Assembly (NCBI RefSeq): GCF_018918005.1
Contig: NZ_JAHLPR010000008.1
Coordinates: forward strand, 80,612 to 144,611
From: Paenibacillus sp. MSJ-34
Lineage (GTDB): Bacteria; Bacillota; Bacilli; Paenibacillales; Paenibacillaceae
Reading direction: 5' to 3'
Length of the DNA: 64,000 nucleotides
A program made the translations under genes and the position numbers. The notes below the pieces were generated by a model, which saw nothing but the letters and a program-made list of their open reading frames with translations, ran no database searches and was not told the origin of the DNA. Position 1 is the first letter of the stretch. Every line of letters starts with the position of its first letter. Shown piece after piece: positions 18,383-26,791 of this stretch.

Positions 18383-19324
18383 ATGCCGATTCAACGCAAA
18401 AAAATTACTGTAGTCGGCGCCGGTTTTACCGGCGCGACGACCGCGCTCATGCTGGCGCAAAAAGAGCTCGGCGATATCGTCTTGCTCGATATCCCGCAAT
18501 TGGAGAACCCTACGAAAGGGAAGGCGCTCGATATGATGGAATCGAGCCCGGTGCAAGGGTTCGACAGCAATATCGTCGGCACTTCCAGCTATGAGGACTC
18601 CGCGGGATCCGACATCGTCATCATAACGGCCGGCATTGCCCGCAAACCGGGAATGAGCCGGGACGATCTCGTCAATACGAATGCGGGAATCGTCAAATCC
18701 GTTTGCGAAAATGTGAAAAAGACGAGCCCGGATTCAATCGTCATCATTTTGAGCAATCCGGTCGATGCGATGACTTACGTCGCATATGAAACGCTCGGAT
18801 TTCCGAAAAACCGCGTCATCGGCCAATCCGGCGTGCTCGATACGGCTCGTTACTGCACGTTCATCGCGCAGGAACTTAACGTATCCGTCGAAGACGTACG
18901 CGGTTTCGTTCTCGGCGGCCATGGCGACGACATGGTTCCGTTGGTGCGCTATTCCAACGTAGGCGGCATTCCGATCGAGAAGCTCATTCCGGCGGACCGC
19001 ATCGAAGCAATCGTACAACGCACGCGCGTAGGCGGCGGGGAAATCGTCAATTTGCTCGGCAACGGCAGCGCGTATTATGCGCCGGCGGCTTCGCTCGTTC
19101 AAATGACGGAAGCGATTATTAAAGACAAAAAGCGCATTATTCCGGTCATCGCTTTGCTGCAGGGCGAATACGGCTACGATAATTTGTTTATGGGCGTTCC
19201 GACGATTCTCGGCGGCAACGGTATCGAGAAAGTATTCGAACTGGATTTGACTGCCGAGGAGAAAGCGGCATTGGATCGATCCGCTCAATCCGTACGCAAC
19301 GTCATCAAAGTCATTACAGGGTAA
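18383..19324 (+). CDS. mdh: Malate dehydrogenase (LDH-like)
   Basis: NAD-dependent interconversion of malate and oxaloacetate. 313 residues from ATG 18383 (GGGAGGA nine bases upstream). Rossmann motif [15 protein letters not shown], the NAD-selecting aspartate in IVLLDIPQ, the malate-specifying arginine in [12 protein letters not shown], and catalytic [10 protein letters not shown] are all present. It closes the icd-mdh unit and is followed by a terminator. In B. subtilis phoPR follows mdh; here about 7 kb with an SDR gene, helD, a nucleotidase, a transposase-like gene and fumA intervenes. Confidence 0.95.
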   Translation: MPIQRKKITVVGAGFTGATTALMLAQKELGDIVLLDIPQLENPTKGKALDMMESSPVQGFDSNIVGTSSYEDSAGSDIVIITAGIARKPGMSRDDLVNTNAGIVKSVCENVKKTSPDSIVIILSNPVDAMTYVAYETLGFPKNRVIGQSGVLDTARYCTFIAQELNVSVEDVRGFVLGGHGDDMVPLVRYSNVGGIPIEKLIPADRIEAIVQRTRVGGGEIVNLLGNGSAYYAPAASLVQMTEAIIKDKKRIIPVIALLQGEYGYDNLFMGVPTILGGNGIEKVFELDLTAEEKAALDRSAQSVRNVIKVITG

Positions 19325-19338
19325 TCATGTTCAAGACC

Positions 19339-19376
19339 AAGCCATCCGAACTTTCGATGTTCGGGTGGCTTTTTTT
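19339..19376 (+). terminator. Terminator of the icd-mdh unit
   Basis: AAGCCATCCGAAC and GTTCGGGTGGCTT form a 12-13 bp stem with one mismatch, followed by seven T. Confidence 0.9.
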
Positions 19377-19447
19377 CACGCCGAATTAACTTCCCCGTAA
19401 GGAAGCATGCTAACTAATATTCATTATAGAAACGAGGGTGATCTAGC

Positions 19448-20317
19448 ATGTCTTCGAATCAAACGAAAAAACAGATTTTACCGCCGCAGCATCAAAACAG
19501 GCAGCCGGGGCTGGAAGCGGAGATGGAACCGCGGCCGCTGTTTGGCGGCAGCATGTATAAACCGGCCGGCAAGCTGCAAGGGAAAAAAGCGGTCATTACA
19601 GGCGGAGACAGCGGCATAGGCAGAGCGGTCGCGATCGCTTTCGCCAAAGAAGGGGCCGATGTGGCGATCGTTTATTTGAACGAACACGAGGATGCCGAAG
19701 AGACGAAGCGCCATGTGGAAGAGGCGGGGCGCAAATGTGTGCTGCTGCCGGGCGACGCGGGAGACGAAACGTTTTGCAGGGAGGCGATCGCGCGTACCGT
19801 CAAGGAATTGGGGACGATAGACCTTGTAGTGAACAACGCGGCAGAGCAGCATCCGCAGAACAGCATTGCCGATATTACGTCGGATCAACTCCTGCGGACG
19901 TTTCAAACGAACGTGTTCGCAATGTTCTATGTGACGAAGGCGGCGCTCCCGCATTTAAAGTCGGGAAGCTGCATTATCAATACCGCATCGATTACCGCCT
20001 ATTTAGGCAGTCCGCAGTTGCTTGATTATTCTGCGACGAAAGGAGCGGTCGTTTCCTTCACCCGTTCGTTATCCGGACAGCTCGTTCAGCAAGGAATACG
20101 AGTCAACGGGGTAGCGCCGGGGCCGATTTGGACCCCGCTCATACCGTCCACGTTTCAAGCCGATCAAGTGGCAACTTTCGGTTCCGATACCCCGATGCAG
20201 CGTCCGGGACAGCCGGAGGAACTGGCGGCCGCATACGTATTTTTGGCTTGCGGCGATTCTACCTATATGACGGGGCAGATGCTGCATATCAATGGGGGAG
20301 AAATCGTAAACGGATAA
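19448..20317 (+). CDS. SDR-family oxidoreductase, YdaD/general-stress-protein type
   Basis: A 289-residue short-chain dehydrogenase/reductase with the extended hydrophilic N-terminus (about 40 residues, rich in Gln and Pro) typical of the YdaD/YhdF/YghA group. Rossmann motif TGGDSGIGRAV, NNAAEQHP, catalytic Ser in NTASITAYLGS, and YSATKGA catalytic Tyr-Lys are intact. The end MTGQMLHINGGEIVNG is canonical. B. subtilis relatives belong to the sigma-B general stress regulon; substrates are unknown. ACGAGGGTGATCTAGC precedes the ATG. It stands between two hairpins, so probably a single-gene unit. Confidence 0.85.
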   Translation: MSSNQTKKQILPPQHQNRQPGLEAEMEPRPLFGGSMYKPAGKLQGKKAVITGGDSGIGRAVAIAFAKEGADVAIVYLNEHEDAEETKRHVEEAGRKCVLLPGDAGDETFCREAIARTVKELGTIDLVVNNAAEQHPQNSIADITSDQLLRTFQTNVFAMFYVTKAALPHLKSGSCIINTASITAYLGSPQLLDYSATKGAVVSFTRSLSGQLVQQGIRVNGVAPGPIWTPLIPSTFQADQVATFGSDTPMQRPGQPEELAAAYVFLACGDSTYMTGQMLHINGGEIVNG

Positions 20318-20358
20318 AATTTAATCTTGTAGAAGCGGGCGTGTAATGGTAAAATAAA

Positions 20359-20402
20359 AAGGATTTATAGCAAGTTTTCGCAAACTAAGCTATAAATCCT
20401 TA
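20359..20402. terminator. Long AT-rich hairpin between the SDR gene and helD
   Basis: A perfect 13-bp stem, AAGGATTTATAGC with GCTATAAATCCTT, encloses a second small stem AGTTT-TCGC-AAACT. The 3' side is AATTTAATT rather than a clean T-run, so termination efficiency is uncertain; it could serve both strands. Confidence 0.55.
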
Positions 20403-20474
20403 ATTTAATTATATAACAAAGAGAGCAGTTTGTCAAATGTTTTTGGGAATTAAATTAAAGGAGCGTGCGCTAGA

Positions 20475-22823
20475 ATGTCGAACTCAAATCACGGCTTTCA
20501 GGGGGAAGAGCGGCGTATACGGCAAGTCATTGCCAAAATTGGCGAAAAGATCGAGCAATTGCAAATTGACGTAGGCGAATTGAAATCGAAAGTAGTGGAA
20601 AATCGCAAAAACTTCTGGGACGACGTTACCGTCAATTTTGACAACCATGAGGACGCTCAAGAAACGCTGGACAGTATCCGCCAGCAATCCATGGTGCTTG
20701 CGGAAATGGAGCGTCACCATAAACATTCCAGCGAATCGCTTAACACGTTGCGGAGACTTCACGAATCCCCGTATTTCGGCAGAGTCGATTTCACGGAAAC
20801 GGGATATCCGGAGACGGATCGGGTCTATATTGGAATCGCATCTTTTGTGGATAATGATACTCACGAGCACTACGTTTACGATTGGCGGGCCCCTATTTCG
20901 AGCCTCTTTTACGATTACGCGCTTGGACCCGCGGAATTTACGGCCCCGATGGGGACGGTACAAGGCACGGTCGATTTAAAACGGCAATTTGTCATCCGCC
21001 GCGGAGAACTGAAGTTTATGTTCGATACGGGCGAAACGATCGGCGACGAAGTGCTGCAGCAAGCGCTCGGACGCAGCAGCGATACGCAGATGCGGAGCAT
21101 TGTCGCCACGATTCAGAAGGAGCAGAACGCCATTATCCGCCATGTGCGCGGACGTACCGTCATCGTGCAAGGAGCGGCCGGGAGCGGCAAAACATCGGTC
21201 GCTTTGCAGCGGGTCGCCTATCTTTTATATAAATATAGAGAAACGTTGAATGCCGGCAATATGGTGCTTTTTTCGCCGAACCCGATTTTCTCCAATTATG
21301 TATCCAACGTATTGCCGGAATTGGGCGAAGCGAATATTCAACAGACGACGTTTCAAGACTACTTGGATCGGAGATTGGGAGCCGGTTTTCGAGTCGAGGA
21401 CGCATATAGCCAGCTTGAATATATGTTGACTGTGTCCGACGGGCCGGCATATCGCGCCAGACAGGCAGGCATTCGCTTTAAAGCGTCGGCAAATTTTTAC
21501 CGTATGATTGAATCTTATGTCGAGCTTTTGAAAACGGAAGGAATGCTGTTCGAAGATTTGCACTTCCGCGGGGACACGCTAATAAAGGGCGAACAGATTG
21601 CGGAGCGTTTCTATGCGGGAGATATGTCGGGCAAGCTCAATTATCGTTTGGAGGCGCTGAGGTCGGCCATAAACAAAGAATTGATCCGCCTGGAGAAGGA
21701 AGAACGCGTGAAGGATTGGGTTCAGGATGAAGTCGAACTGCTTGACAAGGACGACTTCCAAGAAGCGTTCGAGGCGTTATACCGGACGAAAAAAATGCGC
21801 GGGGATACCTTTAACGATGCGCAGGACGAATATGAAGTGCTTAGCAAAAAGGTGGTGCACGATCATTTCGCGCCGCTTCGCAAAAAAGTCAAACGTCTGA
21901 AGTTCATCGATATCCCGGGACTGTATAAACGGCTGTTTACGGATGAACGTTTGTTATCGAAGGTTGCGGAAGGAATCGCGCTCCCGGAACATTGGCGGGA
22001 GGTTTGCTCGCAGACGGCGGAGAAGCTTGAGCGGGGCGAATTGCCTTACGAAGACGCAACGCCGCTGCTGCTGCTCAAAGAATTGATCGAAGGCTTCCGC
22101 ACCGTCACGAATGTCCGTCATGTGTTGATCGACGAAGGACAAGATTATTCGCCGTTTCAATATCTGTTCATGAAACGGTTGTTTCCGCACAGCAAGTTTA
22201 CGATATTGGGGGATTTCAACCAAGCGATCATAATGCAGACCGCGCAGCAGGATAGCTTTGAAACGATTGCGCGCATTTTCGGAGATGAAGAGACCGAAAC
22301 ATTCCAATTGACGAAGAGCTACCGGTCGACGAAGGAAATCGTCGAGTTCACCCGGGGCATGCTGCCCGGCGGGGAAGCGATACAACCGTTCAACCGTTCC
22401 GGAGAGCGTCCTGCCGTTGTGACGGCGCCTAACCGGGACGAACTTCTCGGGAAAATGGCTGAACATATCGCTCATTTCAAGGCCGAAGGCGCCGAATCGG
22501 TCGCCGTTATTTGCAAGACGTCGGCGGAAAGCGAGCAAGCGTACGAAGCGTTGAAGCCATATGGGTCCCTGCAATTGATCGGCAAAACGTCGCGTTCGAT
22601 CACCGAAGGAACGATGGTCATTCCGGCCTATTTGGCGAAAGGCGTCGAGTTCGACGCTGTCCTCATTTACGACGCTTCTGCGGAACAGTATGGGCAGGAA
22701 AACGAACGCAAACTGTTCTATACGGCTTGTACGCGGGCCATGCACCATTTGCGGCTCTACACGGCTTCCGAACCGACTCCCTTCATTGCAGGACTTAATC
22801 CGGCCTTATATGCACGCCTGTAA
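20475..22823 (+). CDS. helD: RNA polymerase recycling motor HelD
   Basis: A 782-residue UvrD/Rep-like superfamily 1 ATPase of the HelD family, which clears stalled RNA polymerase from nucleic acid in Gram-positives. The N-terminal coiled coil (about 10-90, the arm that enters the RNAP secondary channel) is visible as heptad-rich helices. Walker A QGAAGSGKTSVALQR is near residue 232, Walker B/DEAD-like LIDEGQDYSPFQ near 554, motif III LGDFNQA follows, and the C-terminus has FYTACTRAMHHLRLY. Size matches B. subtilis HelD (774). AATTAAAGGAGCGTGCGCTAG precedes the ATG. Confidence 0.93.
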   Translation: MSNSNHGFQGEERRIRQVIAKIGEKIEQLQIDVGELKSKVVENRKNFWDDVTVNFDNHEDAQETLDSIRQQSMVLAEMERHHKHSSESLNTLRRLHESPYFGRVDFTETGYPETDRVYIGIASFVDNDTHEHYVYDWRAPISSLFYDYALGPAEFTAPMGTVQGTVDLKRQFVIRRGELKFMFDTGETIGDEVLQQALGRSSDTQMRSIVATIQKEQNAIIRHVRGRTVIVQGAAGSGKTSVALQRVAYLLYKYRETLNAGNMVLFSPNPIFSNYVSNVLPELGEANIQQTTFQDYLDRRLGAGFRVEDAYSQLEYMLTVSDGPAYRARQAGIRFKASANFYRMIESYVELLKTEGMLFEDLHFRGDTLIKGEQIAERFYAGDMSGKLNYRLEALRSAINKELIRLEKEERVKDWVQDEVELLDKDDFQEAFEALYRTKKMRGDTFNDAQDEYEVLSKKVVHDHFAPLRKKVKRLKFIDIPGLYKRLFTDERLLSKVAEGIALPEHWREVCSQTAEKLERGELPYEDATPLLLLKELIEGFRTVTNVRHVLIDEGQDYSPFQYLFMKRLFPHSKFTILGDFNQAIIMQTAQQDSFETIARIFGDEETETFQLTKSYRSTKEIVEFTRGMLPGGEAIQPFNRSGERPAVVTAPNRDELLGKMAEHIAHFKAEGAESVAVICKTSAESEQAYEALKPYGSLQLIGKTSRSITEGTMVIPAYLAKGVEFDAVLIYDASAEQYGQENERKLFYTACTRAMHHLRLYTASEPTPFIAGLNPALYARL

Positions 22824-22864
22824 TTCCGCACGATCGTCGCAGATAGCGTTGGCGTTGGGTTGAA

Positions 22865-23452
22865 TCAACTGGACAGTTCATCCAACGTTTTCTCGAAGCT
22901 GGGCGCTAGATAAGCGAGGAAATATTCCATTTCCGGCATGCGGAGCTGCTGCAGCTTGTCCTCCGCCTGCCGCTTCGCTTCGGCGAATTCCCGGTTTCCG
23001 GCCGCAAGCTCGGTTGCGCATTTCAAATAGGCGTCGAGCAGATCGGCGGCTTTCACATAAGCGAGCAGATCCGGCGTATTGCTTCGCTTCGGGTCGAGGA
23101 GCGGGGCATACACGTTCTGCAACGGTTCGGGCACCATGCCGATTAGCCGCTCGGCGGCGATATTTTCGATTTCGCGGAAATTTTTAAGAATTTGCGGATT
23201 GTGATGCTTGACAGGAGTCGGTATATCGCCGGTAAATACTTCTGTCGCGTCATGAAACAACGCCATCGTTACCGCCCGATTGGTATCGATGCCGCGACCG
23301 TATATTTCATTGCCGATCGTACAGAGCAGATGGGTCAGCAAGGAGACGTGAAACGAATGCTCCGCCACGTTCTCCTTGACCATATTGCGCATCAAACTCC
23401 ATCTTTCAATATATCGCAGCCGGTACATATAAGCCGAAAAATGATTCTCCAT
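22865..23452 (-). CDS. yfbR: 5'-deoxynucleotidase, YfbR-like HD-domain protein
   Basis: A 195-residue HD phosphohydrolase. Metal-binding residues appear as AEHSFHVSLLTHLL (His) and ALFHDATEVFTGDIPTPVK (His-Asp plus the downstream family signature), with a late Asp in YVKAADLLDAYLKC. E. coli YfbR removes the 5' phosphate from dNMPs and helps balance deoxynucleotide pools. The C-terminal helices match the family and length is typical. It runs opposite to helD, convergent with it, and no terminator is obvious in the 40-bp gap. Confidence 0.88.
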   Translation of the reverse strand: MENHFSAYMYRLRYIERWSLMRNMVKENVAEHSFHVSLLTHLLCTIGNEIYGRGIDTNRAVTMALFHDATEVFTGDIPTPVKHHNPQILKNFREIENIAAERLIGMVPEPLQNVYAPLLDPKRSNTPDLLAYVKAADLLDAYLKCATELAAGNREFAEAKRQAEDKLQQLRMPEMEYFLAYLAPSFEKTLDELSS

Positions 23453-23540
23453 TTGTGTTTCAACCCTTTCGTGGAAAGACTCTCATTTTATATTACGACT
23501 TTCTTGCGGGATCAACAATCTTTTTAGCGATATATCCCAC

Positions 23541-23760
23541 TCGTTCAGAAGCTCTGGAAGCTGTATCGTTCGGTCGTCGGCTCTGACTTCGTTCGTATCC
23601 CTCTCTTTCCCGCCCCTTCTGTCGAAATCCCTTTCACTCAGAAAGGTTCAGAAAATTGTTTCGTTTTCTCTTGGCCCCTGACTTCATCCGTACCACCTCT
23701 TTCCGTCCCTCTTCTGTCGAAATCCCCATCGTTCAGAAAGCGTAGAACACCTGTTTCTTT
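23541..23760. repeat. Imperfect 95-bp tandem repeat
   Basis: Two diverged units with a 95-bp period. CTGACTTCGTTCGTA at 23583 recurs as CTGACTTCATCCGTA at 23678, and CTTCTGTCGAAATCCC at 23616 recurs at 23711. A third partial copy of the TCAGAA junction starts at 23545. It occupies most of the 443-bp gap between yfbR and the transposase-like gene, close to that gene's promoter. Confidence 0.7.
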
Positions 23761-23840
23761 CATATATTCACATTTAACAGTGAAGACTTTTAATTGGGCA
23801 AAGCCGTATTGGTTTTTCTTCCAAAAAATAAAAATGAAAC

Positions 23841-23869
23841 TTGCAATCGGAACATACGTTTGGTATAAT
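23841..23869 (+). promoter_or_regulatory. Sigma-A promoter of the transposase-like gene
   Basis: TTGCAA (23841-23846), 17-bp spacer, perfect TATAAT (23864-23869), 44 bp before the start codon. One of the best promoters in the window. Confidence 0.7.
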
Positions 23870-23913
23870 TAAAGGGAACATAGGTTCTAGTTGTTATGCC
23901 AGGAGGGATTGTA

Positions 23914-24807
23914 ATGACCGATTTGTTATCCTTTGAAGCGTTCTCAGCTTATTATGAGAAGGAAGAGACATGCGCGAAAGCATGGTACGACATGAGATGG
24001 CCGGACGGGTTCCGATGCCCCCGGTGTCAGCATCATGCCGCTTACGTCATTACGACCCGCAAACTCCCTCTATATGAATGCCAATCCTGTAGGGCGCAAA
24101 CTTCGCTCATTGCCGGTACGGTCATGGAAGGCAGCCGCACCTCGCTGCGCAAATGGTTTCAGGCGATCTATCTCCATGCAAGGCCGGAGGGCATCAACGC
24201 GATACAATTATCCCGAATCATCGAGGTAACTTACAAAACCGCTTGGCTCATCTGCCACAAGCTGCGGTATGCCATGTCCCAGACGGAATCGACGGAGCTG
24301 TTGTCCGGACTGGTTCGCATTTCGGAAGCGATCTATGCCTGGAGGCCCACGCCTGGCTCGAACTGGCATAAACAAGAACAACCTCTGCTCATCGGCGCTT
24401 CGGAGGACGAGAACGGGGTTATCGTGAAAATAAAAATCGAAAAACAACGGAAAGAACCGATCCAAACTAGCTTTAAGCCTTTTCCGGTCGATCATTTTAT
24501 CGATCGTTACGTGGATCCGAAGGCGGCTGCCTGCGCGATTGTGACGCGCCGCATCGGACGCGACAGGAACCTAACGTTAATACGGCTTGGACGGGAAGTA
24601 GAAACGTGGCTTGCTTGCCGGTTCGGCGGCATTGGAAGCAAGCATCTGCAAGCTTATTTGAATCATTATTGTTATATGTTCAACCATAGCAATTCCTCGC
24701 TGAAATCGCTATTCAACAGTTGCGTTACTTCTCGAACGATTACGTATCCCAAACTCGTCGGCCGTGCTGTCGATACAGGTAAAGTTCCTTATAAAATCGC
24801 GTCCTGA
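23914..24807 (+). CDS. IS1595-like (ISXO2-type) transposase-derived protein, probably inactive
   Basis: 297 residues from ATG 23914, seven bases after AGGAGGG. The N-terminal half matches IS1595-family transposases: zinc ribbon with two CxxC pairs (FRCPRCQHHA, YECQSCRAQT), LIAGTVMEGSRTSLRKWFQAIYLH, and a helix-turn-helix (NAIQLSRIIEVTYKTAWLICHKLR). Where active relatives have the first catalytic aspartate (usually VDETY), this protein reads RISEAIYAW. The middle of the DDE-type domain is not recognisable; only the end (KHLQAYLNHYCYMFNHS) aligns again. No flanking inverted repeats were found. It has its own strong promoter and is intact, so domestication as a DNA-binding protein is plausible but unproven. 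Confidence 0.65.
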   Translation: MTDLLSFEAFSAYYEKEETCAKAWYDMRWPDGFRCPRCQHHAAYVITTRKLPLYECQSCRAQTSLIAGTVMEGSRTSLRKWFQAIYLHARPEGINAIQLSRIIEVTYKTAWLICHKLRYAMSQTESTELLSGLVRISEAIYAWRPTPGSNWHKQEQPLLIGASEDENGVIVKIKIEKQRKEPIQTSFKPFPVDHFIDRYVDPKAAACAIVTRRIGRDRNLTLIRLGREVETWLACRFGGIGSKHLQAYLNHYCYMFNHSNSSLKSLFNSCVTSRTITYPKLVGRAVDTGKVPYKIAS

Positions 24808-25150
24808 TCCATTATCCTTATTACGACTGTTTTCATGAGATGTCCCTTTTTATCACTTCCGTGGCAGAGACATAACTGAGTACCATTTTCCTGAACGAGA
24901 GGGATATCGACAAAGGGCGGAAAAAGGAGATACCGAAAAGGCAACAACCGATCCGCCCTACATTTCAAAAAAGTTACGGCATATAATTTATGTTTTAATA
25001 GAGCGTTGCAATAGGGAAACATCCGATGAAGCTCGCCTGCAAACGGGCAATTCCATTGTAAGAACGTTGTCGAAGGTGTAAGATAAAGATAAGAATAATT
25101 TTAAAGAAATAATATATAAGAAGCGCTAACAGAGAGGAGTTCCAAATCAT
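24808..25150. other. 343-bp non-coding stretch before fumA
   Basis: It holds an AGGGCGG/CCGCCCT inverted repeat (24914-24959) and a TATAAT (24982-24987) without a convincing -35, possibly the fumA promoter with a leader of about 155 nt. Nothing else was recognised. Confidence 0.4.
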
Positions 25151-26692
25151 ATGCACCATTTTGAAGAAAGCGTGTACAACTTGATCGTTGAGACATCCAC
25201 CAATTTGCCCGCGGATGTGCGCAAAGCGGTGAAAGCGGCGCGGGAAGCGGAAGATCGGGCGACGCGCGCCGGGCTCTCGTTGTCCACGATCGCGCAAAAT
25301 ATTGAAATGGCGGAATATAATGTGTCCCCGATTTGCCAAGACACGGGGATGCCTACCTTTATCGTGCATACGCCTGTCGGCGCCAACCAGATCGTCATGA
25401 AACGGCAAATTCAAAGCGCGATCCAACGGGCGACGAAGGACGGAAAGCTGCGCCCGAATTCGGTCGATTCTTTGACCGGAGCGAATAGCGGCGATAATAT
25501 CGGGCCGGGTGTGCCCGTGATCCATTTCGAACAATGGGAACGAGAAGAGATCGATATTCGTTTGATACTAAAAGGCGGCGGCTGCGAAAATAAAAACATT
25601 CAATACAGCCTTCCCGCCGAACTGGAAGGTGTGGGCAAAGCGGGCCGCGACTTGGACGGCATCCGCAAATGCATTATGCACGCGGTATACCAGGCGCAAG
25701 GCCAAGGATGCAGCGCCGGGTTTATCGGCGTAGGCGTCGGCGGCGACCGGACGACCGGCTATGAACTAGCGAAACAACAATTGTTCCGCCGCGTCGACGA
25801 CACGAATCCGAATCCCGATTTGCGGAAGTTGGAGGAGTATGTCATGGAAAACGCCAACAAGCTGGGCATCGGCACGATGGGATTTGGCGGGCAAGTGACG
25901 CTTCTCGGCTGCAAAATCGGCGCGATGGACCGGCTGCCGGCCAGCTTCTTCGTGTCGGTCGCGTATAACTGCTGGGCGTTCCGCCGCCAAGGCGTTCTGC
26001 TTAACGCCGAAACGGGCGAAATCAAGGAATGGATCTACGAACGCGGCAGTGAAACGGCGATGAGGGACGAAGCCGCGGCCGCACCTGCAACGGAACAGCA
26101 AAACGAAGAACAGCGCCGCGAGGTCGTACTGACGACGCCGATTACGGAAGAACAAATCCGCAGCTTGCGCGTAGGGGATGTTGTCGTTATCTCCGGCGAA
26201 ATGCATACAGGCCGCGACGCGCTGCATAAATATTTGATGGACCACGACGCTCCGGTCGATTTGAACGGTGCGGTTATCTATCATTGCGGACCGGTCATGC
26301 TGAAAGACGAGCAAGGCTGGCATGTTAAAGCGGCAGGACCGACGACGAGCATTCGCGAGGAACCGTATCAAGGCGATATTATTAAAAAATTCGGCATACG
26401 AGCGGTCATCGGCAAAGGCGGAATGGGACCGAAGACGCTCCAAGCGCTGCAGGAGCACGGAGGGGTCTATTTGAACGCCATCGGCGGCGCGGCGCAATAT
26501 TATGCCGAATGCATTAAGCAAGTGAACGGCGTAGACTTTATGGAGTTCGGCATTCCCGAGGCGATGTGGCATTTGCAAGTAGAAGGATTTGCCGCTATCG
26601 TTACGATGGATTCGCATGGCAACAGCCTGCATGCCGACGTGGAGAAGGACTCTCTTGCCAAATTGGCGCAATTTCAAGAACGCGTATTTTAA
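25151..26692 (+). CDS. fumA: Class I (iron-sulfur) fumarate hydratase
   Basis: Hydrates fumarate to malate. 513 residues combine the alpha-type catalytic domain (about 1-285; cluster-ligand contexts SPICQDTGMPTF, GGCENKN and QGQGCSAGFIGVGVGG) with the beta-type domain (about 330-513; ISGEMHTGRDALHKY, GPTTSIREEPYQ, IGKGGMG). A short Ala/Glu linker joins them. B. subtilis relies on the iron-free class II enzyme CitG. This oxygen-sensitive single-chain type is the FumA/B form. GAGAGGAGTTCC precedes the ATG. A terminator follows directly. Confidence 0.92.
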   Translation: MHHFEESVYNLIVETSTNLPADVRKAVKAAREAEDRATRAGLSLSTIAQNIEMAEYNVSPICQDTGMPTFIVHTPVGANQIVMKRQIQSAIQRATKDGKLRPNSVDSLTGANSGDNIGPGVPVIHFEQWEREEIDIRLILKGGGCENKNIQYSLPAELEGVGKAGRDLDGIRKCIMHAVYQAQGQGCSAGFIGVGVGGDRTTGYELAKQQLFRRVDDTNPNPDLRKLEEYVMENANKLGIGTMGFGGQVTLLGCKIGAMDRLPASFFVSVAYNCWAFRRQGVLLNAETGEIKEWIYERGSETAMRDEAAAAPATEQQNEEQRREVVLTTPITEEQIRSLRVGDVVVISGEMHTGRDALHKYLMDHDAPVDLNGAVIYHCGPVMLKDEQGWHVKAAGPTTSIREEPYQGDIIKKFGIRAVIGKGGMGPKTLQALQEHGGVYLNAIGGAAQYYAECIKQVNGVDFMEFGIPEAMWHLQVEGFAAIVTMDSHGNSLHADVEKDSLAKLAQFQERVF

Positions 26693-26699
26693 AATGTGC

Positions 26700-26738
26700 G
26701 GAAACCCGGTATCCTGTTGATACCTGGGTTTCTTTTTG
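26700..26738 (+). terminator. Terminator of fumA
   Basis: GAAACCCGGTATC pairs with GATACCTGGGTTTC (one bulge), followed by TTTTT. It overlaps the upstream extension of the phoR frame, which rules out the earliest phoR starts. Confidence 0.88.
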
Positions 26739-26791
26739 TTACCCTTGTTTCGTACGTCATAATGGATTTCATGAAAAGGAATGAAAATTCG

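Noticed and set aside
24808..25150. Rho-independent terminator after the transposase-like gene
   Set aside because: The only inverted repeat (AGGGCGG/CCGCCCT) has a 32-base loop and no T-run.
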